A DNA stretch of 64,000 bases from NCBI GenBank assembly GCA_963837695.1, contig CAWINZ010000005.1, positions 434,001-498,000 on the forward strand. Direction: 5' to 3'. Shown here piece by piece: positions 42,630 through 51,575 of this stretch. The notes under the pieces were generated by a model. The model saw nothing but the letters and a program-made list of their open reading frames with translations, made no database searches and was not told where the DNA came from. The stretch comes from VRUE01 sp963837695. GTDB taxonomy: Bacteria > Actinomycetota > Thermoleophilia > Solirubrobacterales > 70-9. A program made the position numbers and the translations under genes. Position 1 is the first letter of the stretch; every line of letters begins with the position of its first letter.

Positions 42630-44993
42630 TCAGGCGGCGCGCTCGCGGACGACCTGGGCGATGTCGAGCTTCCTCACCGCGCGTAGCCCTGGGCGCTCCG
42701 AGAGCAGCGAGACGGCGAGGATCGCCAGTGACGAGAAGATCAGGGTCGAGGCCCTGATCTGCAGGTCGAAGCTGAAGGCGTCGTTGCCGAAGGAGGCGAG
42801 GAAGAGGCGTGAGACCTCGACTCCGACGATCAGGCCGGGGACGATCCCGATCGCGGTGACGAGGAAGGTCTCGGCGGTGATCATCCGCGAGAGGTCGCGG
42901 AAGCGGATGCCGGCGGCGCGCAGCGTCGCCACCTCGACCGCGCGTTCGGCGAGGTTGGCCTGGATCGAGTTGTAGAGCAGGGCGAAGGCCATCGCCGCGC
43001 CGAAGAGCAACATGATCCCGACGAACGCGTAGAAGAGGCCGAGGTATTCGTTGAGCGTGTCGAGCAGGGCGTTGGAGTCGCCGAAGGCGACCACGCCGGG
43101 CAACGTGCTGAGCCGCCGCCGCATCGCTTCGCCGTCGACCCCCGGTGCGTAGTGGACGTAGGCGACGTTGCCAAGCCCGAGCCGCGGTCCCGCGAGCTTG
43201 CGGATCCGCCCCAGCGGCGCGTAGACGTAGGTGCCGAGCGGCTCTTCGAGGAAGCCCTCCAGCGGCACCCGCACGGAGACGCCGGTCCCCGGCGCGGCGA
43301 CCTCGATCCGCTCGCCAACCCCGACGCCGAGCTTTGAGCCCAGCGCCTCGCCGGCCAAAAGGCCGTCGGCGGGAAGCTCCGTCGCCCCGCCCCCCTCGGC
43401 CCGGAAGCCGTGCATGGTCGTGTCGCGCTGAAGGCCTTTCAGCGCCGTCTGGTAGCCGCGGCCGTTCGCTCGCAGCGAGACCGGCAGGTCGACCCCCGCC
43501 TCGGCTTCGGCCACGCCCTTCGTCTGCCGCAGCCGCCGCAGCTCGCCCGGCCCCAGGGCACCGCGGAAGTAGAGCTCGGCGTCCTGGCGGTCGATCTCGT
43601 TGTACTGGCGGTCGACCAGGATCTGGGTGGTGTCGATCATCCCCCAGGAGACGAGGATCAGGGTGAGGGCGAGGACTACGCCGAGGATCGTCGAGAGCGA
43701 GCGGCGCGGGTTGCGGCCGATGGCGCGGAGGGTCATCCGCCAGCGCACCGGCAGCCTTCGCAGCGGCACCAGCAGACGCTCGGCCAGGCTGATGCCGCCG
43801 GTCCGGGCCGGGGCGAAGCGGCGCATCGCCTCCGCCGGCGGCACCCGCGCCGCCGCGGCCGCCGGCAGCGCCGCCGCGATCGCCCCGGTGAACAGCCCGA
43901 AGAGGACGCCGATGAGCGCCGTCAGCGGGGAGATCGAGGTGAGCGTGATCGGGATCGAGAGCTCCGTGGTGTAGGCCTGGGTGGCGGCGCCGGCCAGGCC
44001 GATGCCCGCCGCGGCGCCGAGCAGCCCGCCGGCCAGGCCGGCGACGACGCCGAAGGTGAGGTAGTGCGCGACGAGCTGACGGCGCGAGTAGCCGCAGGCG
44101 CGCAGCATGCCGATCGTCGGCCGCTGGGCGGTGACGATGCGGCGCATCAGCACGCCGGTGGCGAGCGCCGCCGCGGTGAGGAAGAGCAGCGGGAAGAGCA
44201 CGGCAAGCTCGCGAAAGCTCTTTACGTCCTGCTGCAGGGCGCTGTTGGAGGGCTGGTCGGCACGGGTCAGGACATCGGCGGCGCCGAGCTTGGCGGCGAC
44301 GCCGCTCAGCCTCGCGGTCAGGCCGGGGTCCTCGCCGCCCCCGGCGTAGTAGATCGCCGCCTGGTTGGGCCCGGGCGAGCCGGCCAGGCGGCGCGCCAGC
44401 GGCTCCGGCACGAAGAGCACGCCGAAGTCCTTCGGCGCCGGCAGGATGTCCTGGCGGCTGCGCGCCGGCCAGAAGTACTCCGGCGAGGACGCGGTGCCGA
44501 GGACCCGTAGGCGCACCGGCCCGCCGGCACCGACGGCGGTCACGGCGTCGCCCACCTCCAGGCCGAAGGCGTCGGCCATGTGCTTCTCGACCAGAACGCC
44601 GTCGGGCCGCCCCGGCTGCAGGTAGGTGCCGCTTTCGACCTCGACCCGGTCTACCGCCGGCTGGCCGCCGGTGGGCAGGCCGACCACCCGGCCGAGGAAC
44701 TTGTCTCGGCCGACGTGCAGCGGCAGGTCGGCCTGCACCCGGGGCTGCACGGCGGCCACCCCCGGGGTCTCATGGGCCTCGCGCGCGAGGCGGCCGATGT
44801 CGCCGCCGCTCACCGTCAGGTCGGCGAAGCGGTACTCGACGAAGGAGCGCCGGTAGGAGGAATCGAGGTTGCGGTAGGCGTCGTGGCTCGCGCCGAAGAG
44901 GGCGACCCCGAGGAAGATCGTCACGGCGATCGCCAGGAAGGAGCCGCGCTGGCGCCGCATGTCGCGGCGCGCCTTCGTGCGCAGCGTCTTCAC
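42630..44993 (-). CDS. ABC transporter permease, FtsX/MacB family
   Basis: 787-residue permease from a GTG at 44993 (KTLRTKARRDMRRQRGSFLA). Layout: first helix FLAIAVTIFLGVALFGA, a large external domain, an FtsX block (LFLTAAALATGVLMRRIVTA with GMLRACGYSRRQL), a second external domain and a C-terminal block with ATLRAAGIRFRDLSRMITAE. Starts 7 nt after its ATPase gene. It is distinct from the 11391-13943 permease. Convergent with thyX. Confidence 0.88.
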   Translation of the reverse strand: MKTLRTKARRDMRRQRGSFLAIAVTIFLGVALFGASHDAYRNLDSSYRRSFVEYRFADLTVSGGDIGRLAREAHETPGVAAVQPRVQADLPLHVGRDKFLGRVVGLPTGGQPAVDRVEVESGTYLQPGRPDGVLVEKHMADAFGLEVGDAVTAVGAGGPVRLRVLGTASSPEYFWPARSRQDILPAPKDFGVLFVPEPLARRLAGSPGPNQAAIYYAGGGEDPGLTARLSGVAAKLGAADVLTRADQPSNSALQQDVKSFRELAVLFPLLFLTAAALATGVLMRRIVTAQRPTIGMLRACGYSRRQLVAHYLTFGVVAGLAGGLLGAAAGIGLAGAATQAYTTELSIPITLTSISPLTALIGVLFGLFTGAIAAALPAAAAARVPPAEAMRRFAPARTGGISLAERLLVPLRRLPVRWRMTLRAIGRNPRRSLSTILGVVLALTLILVSWGMIDTTQILVDRQYNEIDRQDAELYFRGALGPGELRRLRQTKGVAEAEAGVDLPVSLRANGRGYQTALKGLQRDTTMHGFRAEGGGATELPADGLLAGEALGSKLGVGVGERIEVAAPGTGVSVRVPLEGFLEEPLGTYVYAPLGRIRKLAGPRLGLGNVAYVHYAPGVDGEAMRRRLSTLPGVVAFGDSNALLDTLNEYLGLFYAFVGIMLLFGAAMAFALLYNSIQANLAERAVEVATLRAAGIRFRDLSRMITAETFLVTAIGIVPGLIVGVEVSRLFLASFGNDAFSFDLQIRASTLIFSSLAILAVSLLSERPGLRAVRKLDIAQVVRERAA

Positions 44994-45000
44994 GGCCCCC

Positions 45001-45723
45001 TCACCACTCGAGCCGCTCGGCCGCGGCCGGCGTCTCGTTGCGCTCGTCGCCGACGATGCGGCCGTCGCGCATGCGCAGCACCCGGTCGGCCATGCGGCCG
45101 ATCGATGCGTTGTGGGTGACCAGCAGCACCGTCTGGTGCAGCTCGTGGCTGAGCTCGTGCAGCAGGGCCAGCACGGTGCGGCCCGTATCCAGGTCCAGCG
45201 CGCCGGTCGGCTCGTCGCCGAGCAGCACCCGCGGGCCCCCTGCGAGGGCGCGAGCGACGGCGACACGCTGCTGCTCCCCGCCGGACAGCTGCGCCGGGAA
45301 GTGGTCCATGCGATCGCCCAGGCCGACCCGCTCCAGCATCTCGGGGGCGCGCTCGGCGGCGTCGCCCAACTCCGCCACCAGCTCGACGTTCTCCAGCGCG
45401 GTCAGGGTCGGGATCAGGTTGAAGAACTGGAAAATGAAACCGACGGTCTCGCGACGGAACCGCGTCCTGCCTTCCTCGTCGAGTTCGGTGACGTCGTCGC
45501 CGTCGACCTCGATCTCACCCTCGCTCGCCGGCTCGATGCCGCCGATCAGGTTGAGCAGGGTCGTCTTGCCGGACCCGCTGGGGCCGAGCACGACGACGAA
45601 TTCCTCCGGCCGGATCTCGAGGTCGACGCCGCGCAGCGCGTGCACCGCGACCTCGCCCGTGCCGTAGGTCTTGCGGACCCCGCGCAGGACGACAACCGGC
45701 TCACTCTTCGGGTCCGGACTCAT
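45001..45723 (-). CDS. ABC transporter ATP-binding protein (MacB/LolD type)
   Basis: 240 residues. Walker A GPSGSGKTT, signature LSGGEQQRVAVARAL, Walker B VLLGDEPTGALD and VTHNASIGRMADR are all present. Energises the downstream permease. Its ATG overlaps the upstream membrane-protein gene by 23 nt, so CBS protein, membrane protein, ATPase and permease form one operon on the minus strand. Confidence 0.93.
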   Translation of the reverse strand: MSPDPKSEPVVVLRGVRKTYGTGEVAVHALRGVDLEIRPEEFVVVLGPSGSGKTTLLNLIGGIEPASEGEIEVDGDDVTELDEEGRTRFRRETVGFIFQFFNLIPTLTALENVELVAELGDAAERAPEMLERVGLGDRMDHFPAQLSGGEQQRVAVARALAGGPRVLLGDEPTGALDLDTGRTVLALLHELSHELHQTVLLVTHNASIGRMADRVLRMRDGRIVGDERNETPAAAERLEW

Positions 45724-46486
45724 CCTCGCCGGCGAGCTTCTCGCCTGGCGACAGCCAGGGCTCGGCTTCGCCGCTCTGCCAAGCCGGCGGTTTTCCGCCC
45801 GGGATCCAGCCGATCAAAAACGCACCCAGGTAGATGAACCAGAGCAGCGTGAACTGGAAGAAGATGAACGAGACGGCACCGAGGGCGATCCCGGCCGAGC
45901 CCCAGAAACGGGGGAGCAGGCCGGTCCGCATCGCGTAGAGCGCCGTGTAGACCATGGCGACGACGAAGCCGAGCTGGCCGCCGAGGCCGAAGCCGGCGGC
46001 GAGCGGCCGCAGGGGCGCTTCGGCGATCGTGTCGTTGGCGGCTTCGTTGGCGTGGTCGCTGCTCAGCGCGACGCCCTTTGCGGTCAGTCGCGGCACTTCG
46101 TTGGCGACGAAGTCCGAGGCGGCGTGCAGGGTGGATATACCGCCGAGAATCGCCAGGGCGGCGAGGAACAGCGGCGCCGCGATGACGACGCCGACGAGCT
46201 GGCCGCGCATCTTCTCGCTGCGCGCCTTGGCGGCGCGGAAGAGGTAGTAGAGCGGGGCAGCCAGGAGGCCTACGCCGAACGCCTGCAGAATGCTGGAGAG
46301 AAGTTGGGCGCCGCGGTGAGCCTCGACGTTGCGCAGCAGCTCCGATTCTCCGCTGCCGCCGCCGACTCCCTGGCTGGCGACGCCGATCGCAGCGATGATC
46401 AGCAGGATCGAGGCAAAGGTGGCCAGCGCCACCGGTCGCGACCAGCGCTCCTCCCAGGCCAAGATCGCCGCCTTGTCGGGCCGCAA
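45701..46486 (-). CDS. Integral membrane protein, unknown (ABC exporter operon)
   Basis: 261 residues from a TTG at 46486. About six hydrophobic segments, including ALATFASILLIIAAIGVASQ, SSILQAFGVGLLAAPLYYLF and FIFFQFTLLWFIYLGAFLIG, and a Pro/Glu-rich C-terminal tail. Similar proteins occur in related actinobacteria, but no function is established. The gene overlaps the ABC ATPase start by 23 nt, suggesting a linked role. Confidence 0.7.
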   Translation of the reverse strand: MRPDKAAILAWEERWSRPVALATFASILLIIAAIGVASQGVGGGSGESELLRNVEAHRGAQLLSSILQAFGVGLLAAPLYYLFRAAKARSEKMRGQLVGVVIAAPLFLAALAILGGISTLHAASDFVANEVPRLTAKGVALSSDHANEAANDTIAEAPLRPLAAGFGLGGQLGFVVAMVYTALYAMRTGLLPRFWGSAGIALGAVSFIFFQFTLLWFIYLGAFLIGWIPGGKPPAWQSGEAEPWLSPGEKLAGEDESGPEE

Positions 46487-46492
46487 GCTTGC

Positions 46493-46939
46493 TCAGCCCC
46501 GCTCGTGGAAATAGAACTGGGGCAGCGCGCCCTCGATCACCTCGGCGGTCATCTTTTGCGCGACCTCGAGATTGCCGGTCCGCACCGCGATGTCGTCGAG
46601 GGTGACGATGCCCGCGAGGCTATCGCCATCGACCACCGGCAGCCGCCGCACCCGATGCTGGACCATCAGCGCCGCCGCCTCGTCCAGCTGCATCTCCGGC
46701 TCGCCGCAGATCAACGGCCGCGAGGCGTGCTCGCCGACCGGCGTCTCGGGATCGACCCCGTCGGCAAAGATCCTCACCGCGAAGTCGCGATCGGTGATCA
46801 TCGCCACCGGCGAGCCGGCGGGGTCGACGATCACCACAGAGCCGACGCGGCTGTCGCGCATCTGCCGGGCAACCGACACGGCGCTCGCCTGCGGCGTCGC
46901 GGTCACCACTCCGGCGGTCATGATCTCGCTCAGCTTCAC
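46493..46939 (-). CDS. CBS-domain pair protein
   Basis: 148 residues from GTG 46939 (KLSEIMTAGVVTATP). Two CBS repeats: MRDSRVGSVVIVDPAGSPVA through MITDRDFAVRI, and MVQHRVRRLPVVDGDSLAG through IVTLDDIAV. Such stand-alone pairs bind adenine nucleotides and regulate partner proteins. The upstream ATG (46960) is possible but overlaps the divergent gene's start. First gene of the exporter operon. Confidence 0.88.
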   Translation of the reverse strand: MKLSEIMTAGVVTATPQASAVSVARQMRDSRVGSVVIVDPAGSPVAMITDRDFAVRIFADGVDPETPVGEHASRPLICGEPEMQLDEAAALMVQHRVRRLPVVDGDSLAGIVTLDDIAVRTGNLEVAQKMTAEVIEGALPQFYFHERG

Positions 46940-46958
46940 GCCGCGTACGCTACCGGGC

Positions 46959-47573
46959 ATGAGCCAGTCGCATCCGATCTCGGTCGTCCCGTTGGAGGCG
47001 GGTGCCGGACCCGACAACCCTCCCTGCCCTGCCTGTGGAGAGCCGCTCTTCGGCTGGATCGACATCCGCCCCGGACTGGGAGGACCGGTGAGCCGTTGCG
47101 AGAGCTGCGGACTGGGCGTCGTCGGCGGACCGGGAAGCGCCGCGGAGGCGCTGCGCGGGCTCGACCGGCTCGGGACCGCGGAGAGCGTGACGATCGTCAA
47201 CCGGGAGAGCTTCTCCGCCTGGATCGGCGGCGCCGGCTGGGCCGGGCTGGAGCGGGGCAGCCGTTACCTCTTCACGGTCGAGGCAGTGCGCCGCCTCGTC
47301 GCCAACCGCGACCAGGTGGTCAAGTCCACCCGCTGGCGCCCCGGCGCCGGCGTAGCGACGATGTGGCAGACGCTCGTCAACAGCGCAACCTTCGGGCGCA
47401 ACGTCGTCGTCGGGGCCTCCGTCAACGCGGCCAAGCCCTGGCAGCGAAGAGTCGACTGGACGGTGGTCGTGGTCCTGGCGATCCCGGCTTTTGCCGTGGC
47501 GCTCCCCTTCGAGCTGGCCGGCGCAGCCACCCGCCGCGGCAGCGCATTGACGCTGCGCTTCGAACTTCTCTAG
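46959..47573 (+). CDS. Zinc-ribbon protein with C-terminal membrane helix, unknown
   Basis: 204 residues. An N-terminal pair of Cys motifs, CPACGEPLFGW and CESCGLGVV, makes a zinc ribbon. The middle (LFTVEAVRRLVANRDQVV) resembles tail segments found after methyltransferase domains in some actinobacteria, but no methyltransferase core is present. A final helix VVVVLAIPAFAVALPFELAG sits near the C-terminus. Function unknown. Ends just before palindrome H. Confidence 0.65.
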   Translation: MSQSHPISVVPLEAGAGPDNPPCPACGEPLFGWIDIRPGLGGPVSRCESCGLGVVGGPGSAAEALRGLDRLGTAESVTIVNRESFSAWIGGAGWAGLERGSRYLFTVEAVRRLVANRDQVVKSTRWRPGAGVATMWQTLVNSATFGRNVVVGASVNAAKPWQRRVDWTVVVVLAIPAFAVALPFELAGAATRRGSALTLRFELL

Positions 47574-47583
47574 CTCGACGAGA

Positions 47584-47697
47584 AAGAGGCGTCCCGGTAG
47601 GGGTGGAGCGTCTTGTACTTTTTCGCTGTCGGGCTGGCGGACGACCAGAGGCAACCCACCGAAAAAGTTAAGCGGAACCCCTACCGGGACGCCTCTT
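47584..47697. repeat. 114-bp nested palindrome between convergent genes
   Basis: Perfect 21-bp outer arms (47584-47604 beginning AAGAGGCGTCCCGG, and 47677-47697) with a second perfect 9-bp stem ACTTTTTCG/CGAAAAAGT (47617-47625, 47660-47668). The right arm runs into the stop codon of the minus-strand gene. Larger than a normal terminator; resembles the other large palindromes in the window. Confidence 0.65.
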
Positions 47698-47995
47698 AAG
47701 ACAACCCTTCGCGAGCCTCGCGGACCAGGGTGACCGCCTCCGGGAAGAGCACCCGGATCGCATCACGAACCTGCATCGCCTGCTCGTCGCTCGAGCCGGT
47801 CAGCTCGATCCGCTCGATCGAGGCAACGGTCAGGTCGGCCGCGAGGCGGATCGCGTTGTCGGCCCAGGCGACGCGCTGCGAAGACTGCATCTGCTCGCTG
47901 AGCTCCTCCATCCGAGAACGGAACTCGTCGGGGTCGCCAAAGAGGTTGAAGCCCTCCACGAGGGGAATGTAAGCAGACTGGCTCAGTCTCGGCAC
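47696..47995 (-). CDS. Hypothetical protein (99 aa)
   Basis: From a GTG at 47995, preceded by GGAAGGA 4 nt away; an upstream ATG at 48034 is possible. Sequence VEGFNLFGDPDEFRSRMEEL, then helical MQSSQRVAWADNAIRLAADL and the strand-like ASIERIELTG. Soluble, acidic, probably a small alpha/beta protein. No family recognised. Confidence 0.6.
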   Translation of the reverse strand: MPRLSQSAYIPLVEGFNLFGDPDEFRSRMEELSEQMQSSQRVAWADNAIRLAADLTVASIERIELTGSSDEQAMQVRDAIRVLFPEAVTLVREAREGLS

Positions 47996-48051
47996 AGAGT
48001 CCTTCCGATTAGCGCACCACGCGCGCGCCCACACGGCCTAGCGTCGCACCC

Positions 48052-48699
48052 ATGTGGAGCGAGAGGGGATCGGCGAGCGTCGAGCAGGTCGGCCTGACGG
48101 CGCTGATCGCGCTGCTCCTGCTGGCGACGATCGCGGCGCTGGCCTCGGGTGGTGAGATCGACCCCCGAAATGCGCTCGGCGGGACGATCGCGAGGCGGAT
48201 CGTCTGCGCACCCAGGCTCCCCGACGCCTGCCACCATCACCCGCTGGTTCCCGCTTACGGCTGGCCGCTGGCCCGCCTCGCCCGCGCTCTGGCGCCGTCC
48301 CCGGCCGCCGTGCCAGGACCGGAGGGCCTGCCGTTGGTCCCGGTCGACTTCCGTCGCTGCCGACGCCAGAGCTGCGCCGTGGCCGCGGGGCCCCACGTCA
48401 CCACATCCGGGCGCCGCGTCACCGCCTTTACCCAGATCGAGGACCGGCGCCGCACGCTCGGCTGGGTCGAGCTGACCTACTGGCTCTACCGGCCGAGCCT
48501 CGGCTGGGAACGCGTCGTCCGCCGCGCAACGCAGGCCCAAATCGACGCGGCGGGCCACGTCCCGGTCCTGCTCAAGGACGACCCTGCGCTGGTGCCGCTG
48601 GAGACCCTGCCCGGCCGCGACCACTACGAGTTCCCGCCGAGCGAGCAGCCACCTTGGCGGTGGCGGATCAAGGGCCGCTACCCCGGCTGGTCGAGCTGA
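48052..48699 (+). CDS. Pilin-like secreted protein with a type IV/TadE-like N-terminus
   Basis: 215 residues. The start WSERGSASVEQVGLTALIAL followed by a single hydrophobic helix (LLLLATIAALA) looks like a class III (prepilin) signal, with the Glu at +5 after a Gly as in Flp or TadE-type pseudopilins. The rest is soluble and Pro/Arg-rich with several Cys (APRLPDACHHH, RCRRQSC). No other pilus gene lies in the window. Function unknown. Confidence 0.6.
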   Translation: MWSERGSASVEQVGLTALIALLLLATIAALASGGEIDPRNALGGTIARRIVCAPRLPDACHHHPLVPAYGWPLARLARALAPSPAAVPGPEGLPLVPVDFRRCRRQSCAVAAGPHVTTSGRRVTAFTQIEDRRRTLGWVELTYWLYRPSLGWERVVRRATQAQIDAAGHVPVLLKDDPALVPLETLPGRDHYEFPPSEQPPWRWRIKGRYPGWSS

Positions 48700-48702
48700 G
48701 CC

Positions 48703-49287
48703 ATGCCGCGCCAGAGCCTCGCATTGGCGGCGTGGAACACGGACGCTTGGGATGCCTTCAAGGAGCTGCGGGAAGCGCACCGGGCGATCGGTGGCCCAGG
48801 AGCGGGCAGGCGGACCGGAACACAGCAGCTGAACTACGCCTACGTGCTGCTGCTCTCGGCTCGATTTCAGGCGTATTGCCGAGACCTTCACACAGAGGTG
48901 TTCGCGCACATCCGCCGCGGTGTCCCGGCCCCGCTTCGCCCGATCGTCTACAGCGCTGCCACACGCAACCGGGCCTTGGACCGCGGCAACCCCACTCCGG
49001 GCAACATCGGCGGCGACTTCAATCGGCTCGACTTTCGGTTCTGGGACGCAATGAGAGCAGCCGACAAGCGAAATGCGAACCGGCAGGCAAAGCTCGAGCG
49101 CCTATGCGAGTGGCGCAACGCGATTGCCCATCACGAGATCGCCAACAGGCGAGACGAACTCAACCCGTCCCGCATTACCCTTGACGTGTGTCGGGATTGG
49201 CAAAGCGCGCTGAACGGACTGGTCAGGACAACCGATAAGGTGGTTGCCGATCAGACGGAGGCGCTGACCGGCGCCCGGCCTTGGTGA
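48703..49287 (+). CDS. HEPN-domain protein (RiboL-PSP-HEPN-like)
   Basis: 194 residues, all-helical. The HEPN active motif R-x4-H appears as CEWRNAIAHHE (about residues 136-146), preceded by a helix with LSARFQAYCRDLHTEVF that is typical of the RiboL-PSP-HEPN group. HEPN proteins of this kind are often RNases or toxins. A small gene follows by 12 nt. It is 4 nt downstream of the pilin-like gene. Confidence 0.7.
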   Translation: MPRQSLALAAWNTDAWDAFKELREAHRAIGGPGAGRRTGTQQLNYAYVLLLSARFQAYCRDLHTEVFAHIRRGVPAPLRPIVYSAATRNRALDRGNPTPGNIGGDFNRLDFRFWDAMRAADKRNANRQAKLERLCEWRNAIAHHEIANRRDELNPSRITLDVCRDWQSALNGLVRTTDKVVADQTEALTGARPW

Positions 49288-49299
49288 TACTTTCGAGAC

Positions 49300-49536
49300 A
49301 TGACTCAGGCGCAGAACACGACCGTCAAAGGCTCCGCTTCGCGACAGCGGCAATCGGGTCTGCGCAGAGGAGATGAGGTCATCTACCAAGGATGCATGCC
49401 TGCACTCGTCCTCGAGGATCGAGGTCCCCTGGCAGGCGAAGGACGGCGCGTCTTCCGCATTGCCGTCTTCCCCGATGATGCCGAGCAGCGCGACGAGTTC
49501 GAGGCGGTCGAGGACTCGCTCCAGTCGGTTGTATAG
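49300..49536 (+). CDS. Small protein (78 aa) downstream of the HEPN gene
   Basis: ATG 49300. RQSGLRRGDEVIYQGCMPAL, VLEDRGPLAGEGRRVFRIAV and an acidic tail DAEQRDEFEAVEDSLQ. Acidic-ended small partner, about 12 nt after the HEPN gene. Could be an antitoxin or an unrelated small beta-rich protein. No family recognised. Confidence 0.5.
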   Translation: MTQAQNTTVKGSASRQRQSGLRRGDEVIYQGCMPALVLEDRGPLAGEGRRVFRIAVFPDDAEQRDEFEAVEDSLQSVV

Positions 49537-49586
49537 CCGACGCTCGACGCGCAACCGGAAGCGCATGGACAACCTCGGCGGGCACC

Positions 49587-49913
49587 TTAGTCAGCCCAAT
49601 TCGTTTTCCCCCAGCGAGCCTCTGCCCGGGCAAGTTTGTGTGGGCCATAAAAGTGGCGGGCCCACCAGGAATCGGGCAAGGCAAGCCTGAACGCCGCGAT
49701 CCACCAAGCAATACCCAGCGTGTACCAACCGGCGGTCACCAACGTCGTATGGCCCTTCATTTCGGCGACGGTCACCGGACCAAGGAAGGGCACGACCACC
49801 AGGCCGACGACATACGCGACCTGGATACCAGTCGATACAGCGAGCAGGCCCATTGGCAGATCATAAGTACCAGCAGAACCTCTCACGCGCTTTCGCCCCC
49901 GCCCGGTCGACAA
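49587..49913 (-). CDS. Small membrane protein with WWARxFYGP motif (paralogue 2)
   Basis: 108 residues from a TTG at 49913, or 88 from ATG 49853. Two helices (STGIQVAYVVGLVVVPFLGP, TLGIAWWIAAFRLAL), then SWWARHFYGPHKLARAEARW. The C-terminal block matches the 81-residue protein at 51576-51821. The gene starts 4 nt after the solute-binding protein stop, so it is the last gene of that operon. Confidence 0.65.
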   Translation of the reverse strand: MSTGRGRKRVRGSAGTYDLPMGLLAVSTGIQVAYVVGLVVVPFLGPVTVAEMKGHTTLVTAGWYTLGIAWWIAAFRLALPDSWWARHFYGPHKLARAEARWGKTNWAD

Positions 49914-49917
49914 GACA

Positions 49918-51552
49918 CTACTTGAACCGAAAGCTGGTCAGATCGGCGCCAAAGCTCGGATTCCAGATCACCTGGCGAAGCGACACCGCCCTGGAGACAA
50001 AGAGCGGAATCGTCGGGTTGCCGTAGGGAACCCAAGGGGCCAAGGCAGTATAGGCCCGATCGAGGAGCGCATATCCGTGTTCCGGAACCACCCCACGCTT
50101 TTCCCCAAGGACGATGATCGCGTCGTCAAGCGCCGGGCTGTCGATTTGCGCCAGGTTTTCGTTGAAGGTCGGAAAGATGCTCCAGCTTGCCAGGAGCGAT
50201 TCAAAGAAGTCGTTCGGATGCGGATAGTCCGCAAGCCAGTTGCCCAAGCCGGTGTCGAGGTTGGGCGTCGAGGGCTTTCCGATCGCCGTGAAGTAGTGGC
50301 TGGACTTGACCACCTTCAGATGAACCGTGAATCCGAGCTCCTTCAGCACCTTGCCGTAGTAGGTGGCCACCCTACGCGCTTCGGGGAACTTGGGAACCCA
50401 GACAGTGACCTTGCGGTCAGACGGATGGGCCTCTTCAATCAACCGCCGGGCATCTGCCATGTCGTGCGGATAGAGCACAAACCTCTTGTAGCCGGGCATC
50501 CCCGGAGGCAGGATCTGGGTGGTCGGGAGGAGTTCATCTCCGTAGATCCTCCCGAGGACCGAGCGGTCGACCGCGAGGTTGACGGCCACGCGCACCCTGA
50601 GGTCGTTGAACGGAGCCTTGCGGGTGTTCATCCAGAAGTAGTCGGTGCCCAGCGTCGGCTCGCCTCGGAGCCGACTGCCGCCATACCGGCTCCCTAGTTC
50701 CGCGTATTGCCCGTGTGCCAGCCAGCCACTGACCCAATCCACCCTGCCTTCTTCGACAGCCCTGACGCGATCCAAGGGTTTGTGGATCACGCGCATGGAG
50801 ATGCGGCCGACGTGCCCGCCCGGCAGCTGGGGCATCAACCTCCCGTTTCTCGACCACGCCGGATTGCGGACGTAGCTCCAGCGGCGACCGCGACTCAAAT
50901 GAGCGATCATGTAAGGACCGGTCGCGGGGGGAGGATGGCTCGTAAGGTCTTTCGCCTTCGTGCCGCTGGGTACCGGCGCAGCGAATGGAAGGGCAAGCAG
51001 ACTGGTGAATTCGTTCCGCGGTTCGATAAGGCGGATTACGATCTTCCCGGTCTTGTCGTTGGTCGTGATCCCCGAGATGTCGCCACGGCCCCTGCTTTCG
51101 AATTCTTCGGCACCGACGATCTCGTCGTAGTAGAAAGCTCCTTCAGAATTCAGTTTGAGCAGGCGCTTGATCGTGGCCTTGAAGTCCGACGCCTTAACCC
51201 CCCTACCGTTCGAATAGGTGAGTCCACGGCGCAGATACAGCGTGTAGGTCTTGCCGTGGTCGCCGAGCTTCGGCCGGCCCCTGGCGAGTCCCGGCATGAC
51301 CTTGCTCCCCTCCTTGCCGGCAGCGTGCCGATAGGTCAGCAGAGGGATGTAGCTGTTGTACATCGCCATCCAGCCTTCCCGGCTGTCAACGAGCTGGGGA
51401 TCGAGGTGATCTGGAAACCAGGGTACGGCGCCCCGGAGCGCTCGCCCATGACGAGGAGACTGTGCACCAAGAGCAACTGCATCGGCTAACGCCCCCCAAG
51501 AGGCCAGCACCGCGACCATCAGGATTGCCGCAACTGCCTCTCGTGTCCTCAT
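49918..51552 (-). CDS. ABC transporter substrate-binding protein, family 5 (peptide/nickel type)
   Basis: 544 residues with an N-terminal signal (AAILMVAVLASWGALADAVA) and the SBP_bac_5 fold: YTLYLRRGLTYSNGRGVKAS, DFKATIKRLL, TDYFWMNTRKAPFNDLRVRV and AVNLAVDRSVLGRIYGDELL. Binds peptides or similar ligands outside the cell. No permease or ATPase genes lie nearby, so it may serve a distant transporter or act otherwise. It sits between two small membrane proteins in an operon after the RHS gene. Confidence 0.9.
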   Translation of the reverse strand: MRTREAVAAILMVAVLASWGALADAVALGAQSPRHGRALRGAVPWFPDHLDPQLVDSREGWMAMYNSYIPLLTYRHAAGKEGSKVMPGLARGRPKLGDHGKTYTLYLRRGLTYSNGRGVKASDFKATIKRLLKLNSEGAFYYDEIVGAEEFESRGRGDISGITTNDKTGKIVIRLIEPRNEFTSLLALPFAAPVPSGTKAKDLTSHPPPATGPYMIAHLSRGRRWSYVRNPAWSRNGRLMPQLPGGHVGRISMRVIHKPLDRVRAVEEGRVDWVSGWLAHGQYAELGSRYGGSRLRGEPTLGTDYFWMNTRKAPFNDLRVRVAVNLAVDRSVLGRIYGDELLPTTQILPPGMPGYKRFVLYPHDMADARRLIEEAHPSDRKVTVWVPKFPEARRVATYYGKVLKELGFTVHLKVVKSSHYFTAIGKPSTPNLDTGLGNWLADYPHPNDFFESLLASWSIFPTFNENLAQIDSPALDDAIIVLGEKRGVVPEHGYALLDRAYTALAPWVPYGNPTIPLFVSRAVSLRQVIWNPSFGADLTSFRFK

Positions 51553-51575
51553 CTACTGGACTTCTCGACTCCGGT

